A stretch of 64,000 bases of DNA, from NCBI GenBank assembly GCA_002503285.1, contig DARI01000005.1, positions 1 through 64,000 on the forward strand, in the 5' to 3' direction. Below are positions 63,009 through 64,000 of this stretch, piece by piece. A program made the position numbers and the translations under genes. Source of the DNA: Euryarchaeota archaeon UBA557. Its GTDB lineage: Archaea; Thermoplasmatota; Poseidoniia; Poseidoniales; Thalassarchaeaceae. How positions within the stretch are numbered: the stretch's first letter is position 1; every line of letters starts with the position of its first letter. The notes under the pieces are model-generated. The model was not told the origin of the DNA. It ran no database searches and saw only the letters and a list, made by a program, of their open reading frames with translations.

Positions 63009-64000
63009 TCACTGTTCGTGATTTTTACCCACCCAAGTTTCAACACTTTCTACAAATGGTTCCCAACCTTGAATATAAAATATATCAAGTAAATCGAATA
63101 CATCATCAAAGTGAGTGAGGTCTCGCTCGACCATTCTTTCGATAACTTCGGTCCTTCTTTGTAATTCATCATAAATTAATCTTTTATTTTGAAAACCCAT
63201 AAATGGTGCAATTCTATTTTCTAAAATATATGATTGAAACATGCCTCTAAAATAATGAACATCTTGAACTGGGTCCCATTCAAACATACCTCTTGTTAGA
63301 ACACCATCTGCAATCTTATTATATCCGATGATTTCATCTACTCCAGTTATTCTCCTGACAATTCCTTTACCTTCTGATTCCACAACTTCTTGAAATATAG
63401 CAAAATTTAGATTATCAAAAAATCTAGTTGGAACATTTATTGGATCCCCTGTGAATCTTTGGATCATCTTTACAATTGATGATGCGTGAAACGTTCCGAT
63501 TACCGGATGTCCGGTCTGCATCGCTTGGAATGCTGTTGCTCCCTCGACACCACGTATTTCCCCAATTATTATGTATCTTGGTCTTGAACGCAGTGCAGCT
63601 TTCAATAAATCGAACATTTCAACTCGAGAATCTTCATTCTTTGAATCTCTAGTTACTAGACGTTGCCATAACTTATGTGAAACTTTTACCTCCGGAGTAT
63701 CTTCAGCAGAATATATCTTTACTTGATGGTCAACAAATGGTAAGATTGCATTCAATGTAGTTGTTTTTCCGGAGGCGGTCTCTCCTGATACTAACATCGA
63801 CTGTCCGAATTGTAAGCCTAACCAAATATATGCAGCTTGTTGGGCCGATAAAGTTCCCCATTTTATTAATTGAATAATTGAAATAGTTTCTTCAGCGAAT
63901 TTTCTAATTGTAAAAGAGGGCCCTGAAATAGACACATCGTCACTGTAAATTATGTTTATTCTTGAGCCATCTAATAATGAGCCATCTATTATAGGCTTTG
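63009..64000 (-). CDS. Type II/IV secretion ATPase (ArlI/GspE-like), 5' end outside window
   Basis: Hexameric ATPase that powers pilus or archaellum assembly. The open frame runs to the window edge, so the N-terminus is missing; the frame reads KPIIDGSLLDGSRINIIYSD, a typical segment before the ATPase core. Walker A is GETASGKTT, the Asp-box lies in YSAEDTPEVKV, Walker B is IIIGEIRGVEG, and the His-box is VIGTFHAS. A C-terminal helical tail (ELQRRTEVIERMVERDLTHFDD) follows. A GTG at 63935 is only an internal valine. It is followed by the ArlJ/TadC-like and peptidase genes. Confidence 0.92.
   Translation of the reverse strand, partial: KPIIDGSLLDGSRINIIYSDDVSISGPSFTIRKFAEETISIIQLIKWGTLSAQQAAYIWLGLQFGQSMLVSGETASGKTTTLNAILPFVDHQVKIYSAEDTPEVKVSHKLWQRLVTRDSKNEDSRVEMFDLLKAALRSRPRYIIIGEIRGVEGATAFQAMQTGHPVIGTFHASSIVKMIQRFTGDPINVPTRFFDNLNFAIFQEVVESEGKGIVRRITGVDEIIGYNKIADGVLTRGMFEWDPVQDVHYFRGMFQSYILENRIAPFMGFQNKRLIYDELQRRTEVIERMVERDLTHFDDVFDLLDIFYIQGWEPFVESVETWVGKNHEQ

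Noticed and set aside
1..64000. CRISPR arrays, insertion sequences, prophage or integrated elements
   Set aside because: No spaced direct-repeat array, transposase, integrase or phage structural gene was seen anywhere in the window.

Overview
The window is a low-GC, gene-dense archaeal chromosome segment. Its information-processing genes are euryarchaeal: a D-family DNA polymerase large subunit, an archaeal S13-S4-S11-Rpo3 operon, type II methionine aminopeptidase and pantoate kinase. Mixed with them are many bacterial-type genes: leucyl-tRNA synthetase, homodimeric pyruvate dehydrogenase E1, ATP-dependent PEP carboxykinase, class II fumarase, a MaeB-type malic enzyme, and a BolA plus CGFS-glutaredoxin pair. 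Together with giant secreted propeller/fibronectin proteins this fits an aerobic heterotrophic marine Thermoplasmatota archaeon, most likely of the Marine Group II (Poseidoniales) kind. That placement is inference from gene content, not a computed phylogeny.

Layout. 1-546: 5' part of a secreted calcium-binding-repeat protein (minus), preceded by a folded element at 756-842. 845-13008: a minus-strand run reading a 2.9-kresidue propeller/FnIII surface protein, then pabC, a pabB-pabA fusion and a small zinc/membrane protein. 13338-23020: malic enzyme, an adenosine-type deaminase, a DnaJ-like protein, an RND/MMPL transporter and PEP carboxykinase. 23021-29109: a very large polytopic membrane protein, a single-pass protein and a THUMP-like methyltransferase. 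29214-32669: ribosomal/RNA polymerase operon followed by pantoate kinase. 32661-40723: CDIN1/TPD-type nuclease, leuS, a metallo-beta-lactamase-fold enzyme, a LETM1-like protein and aceE. 40808-44897: acetyltransferase, zinc-ribbon acidic protein, RDD protein, tsaC and map. 45054-49383: DMT transporter, glutaredoxin, BolA, rpe, thioredoxin and a STAND ATPase. 49490-52086: M32 carboxypeptidase and a propeller protein. 52184-52790: a large structured RNA gene. 52827-60140: fumarase with an N-terminal ribbon-helix-helix extension, cyclophilin, CsaA, pyrE and DNA polymerase D large subunit. 60142-64000: prepilin peptidase, ArlJ/TadC-like membrane platform and a partial ArlI/GspE-like ATPase of a type IV pilus or archaellum.

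How it works together. Malic enzyme, PEP carboxykinase, fumarase and pyruvate dehydrogenase E1 cover the C3/C4 node. The pab genes supply p-aminobenzoate for pterin cofactors. Thioredoxin, glutaredoxin and BolA cover thiol and Fe-S handling. Many starts are preceded by GGTGA or GGAGG motifs, so Shine-Dalgarno initiation is used and several starts were moved accordingly. Neighbouring convergent genes often overlap at their ends.

Most notable: a roughly 600-nt, purine-rich RNA between 52184 and 52790. It has its own TATA-like promoter, a long-range closing helix, more than ten local hairpins, two identical 16-nt A-rich internal motifs and a perfect 14-bp terminal hairpin. I could not match it to RNase P, SRP or any other RNA I know. 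Two smaller GC-rich folded elements (756-842 and 44981-45047) also lie outside genes. I saw no tRNA, rRNA, CRISPR array or insertion sequence.
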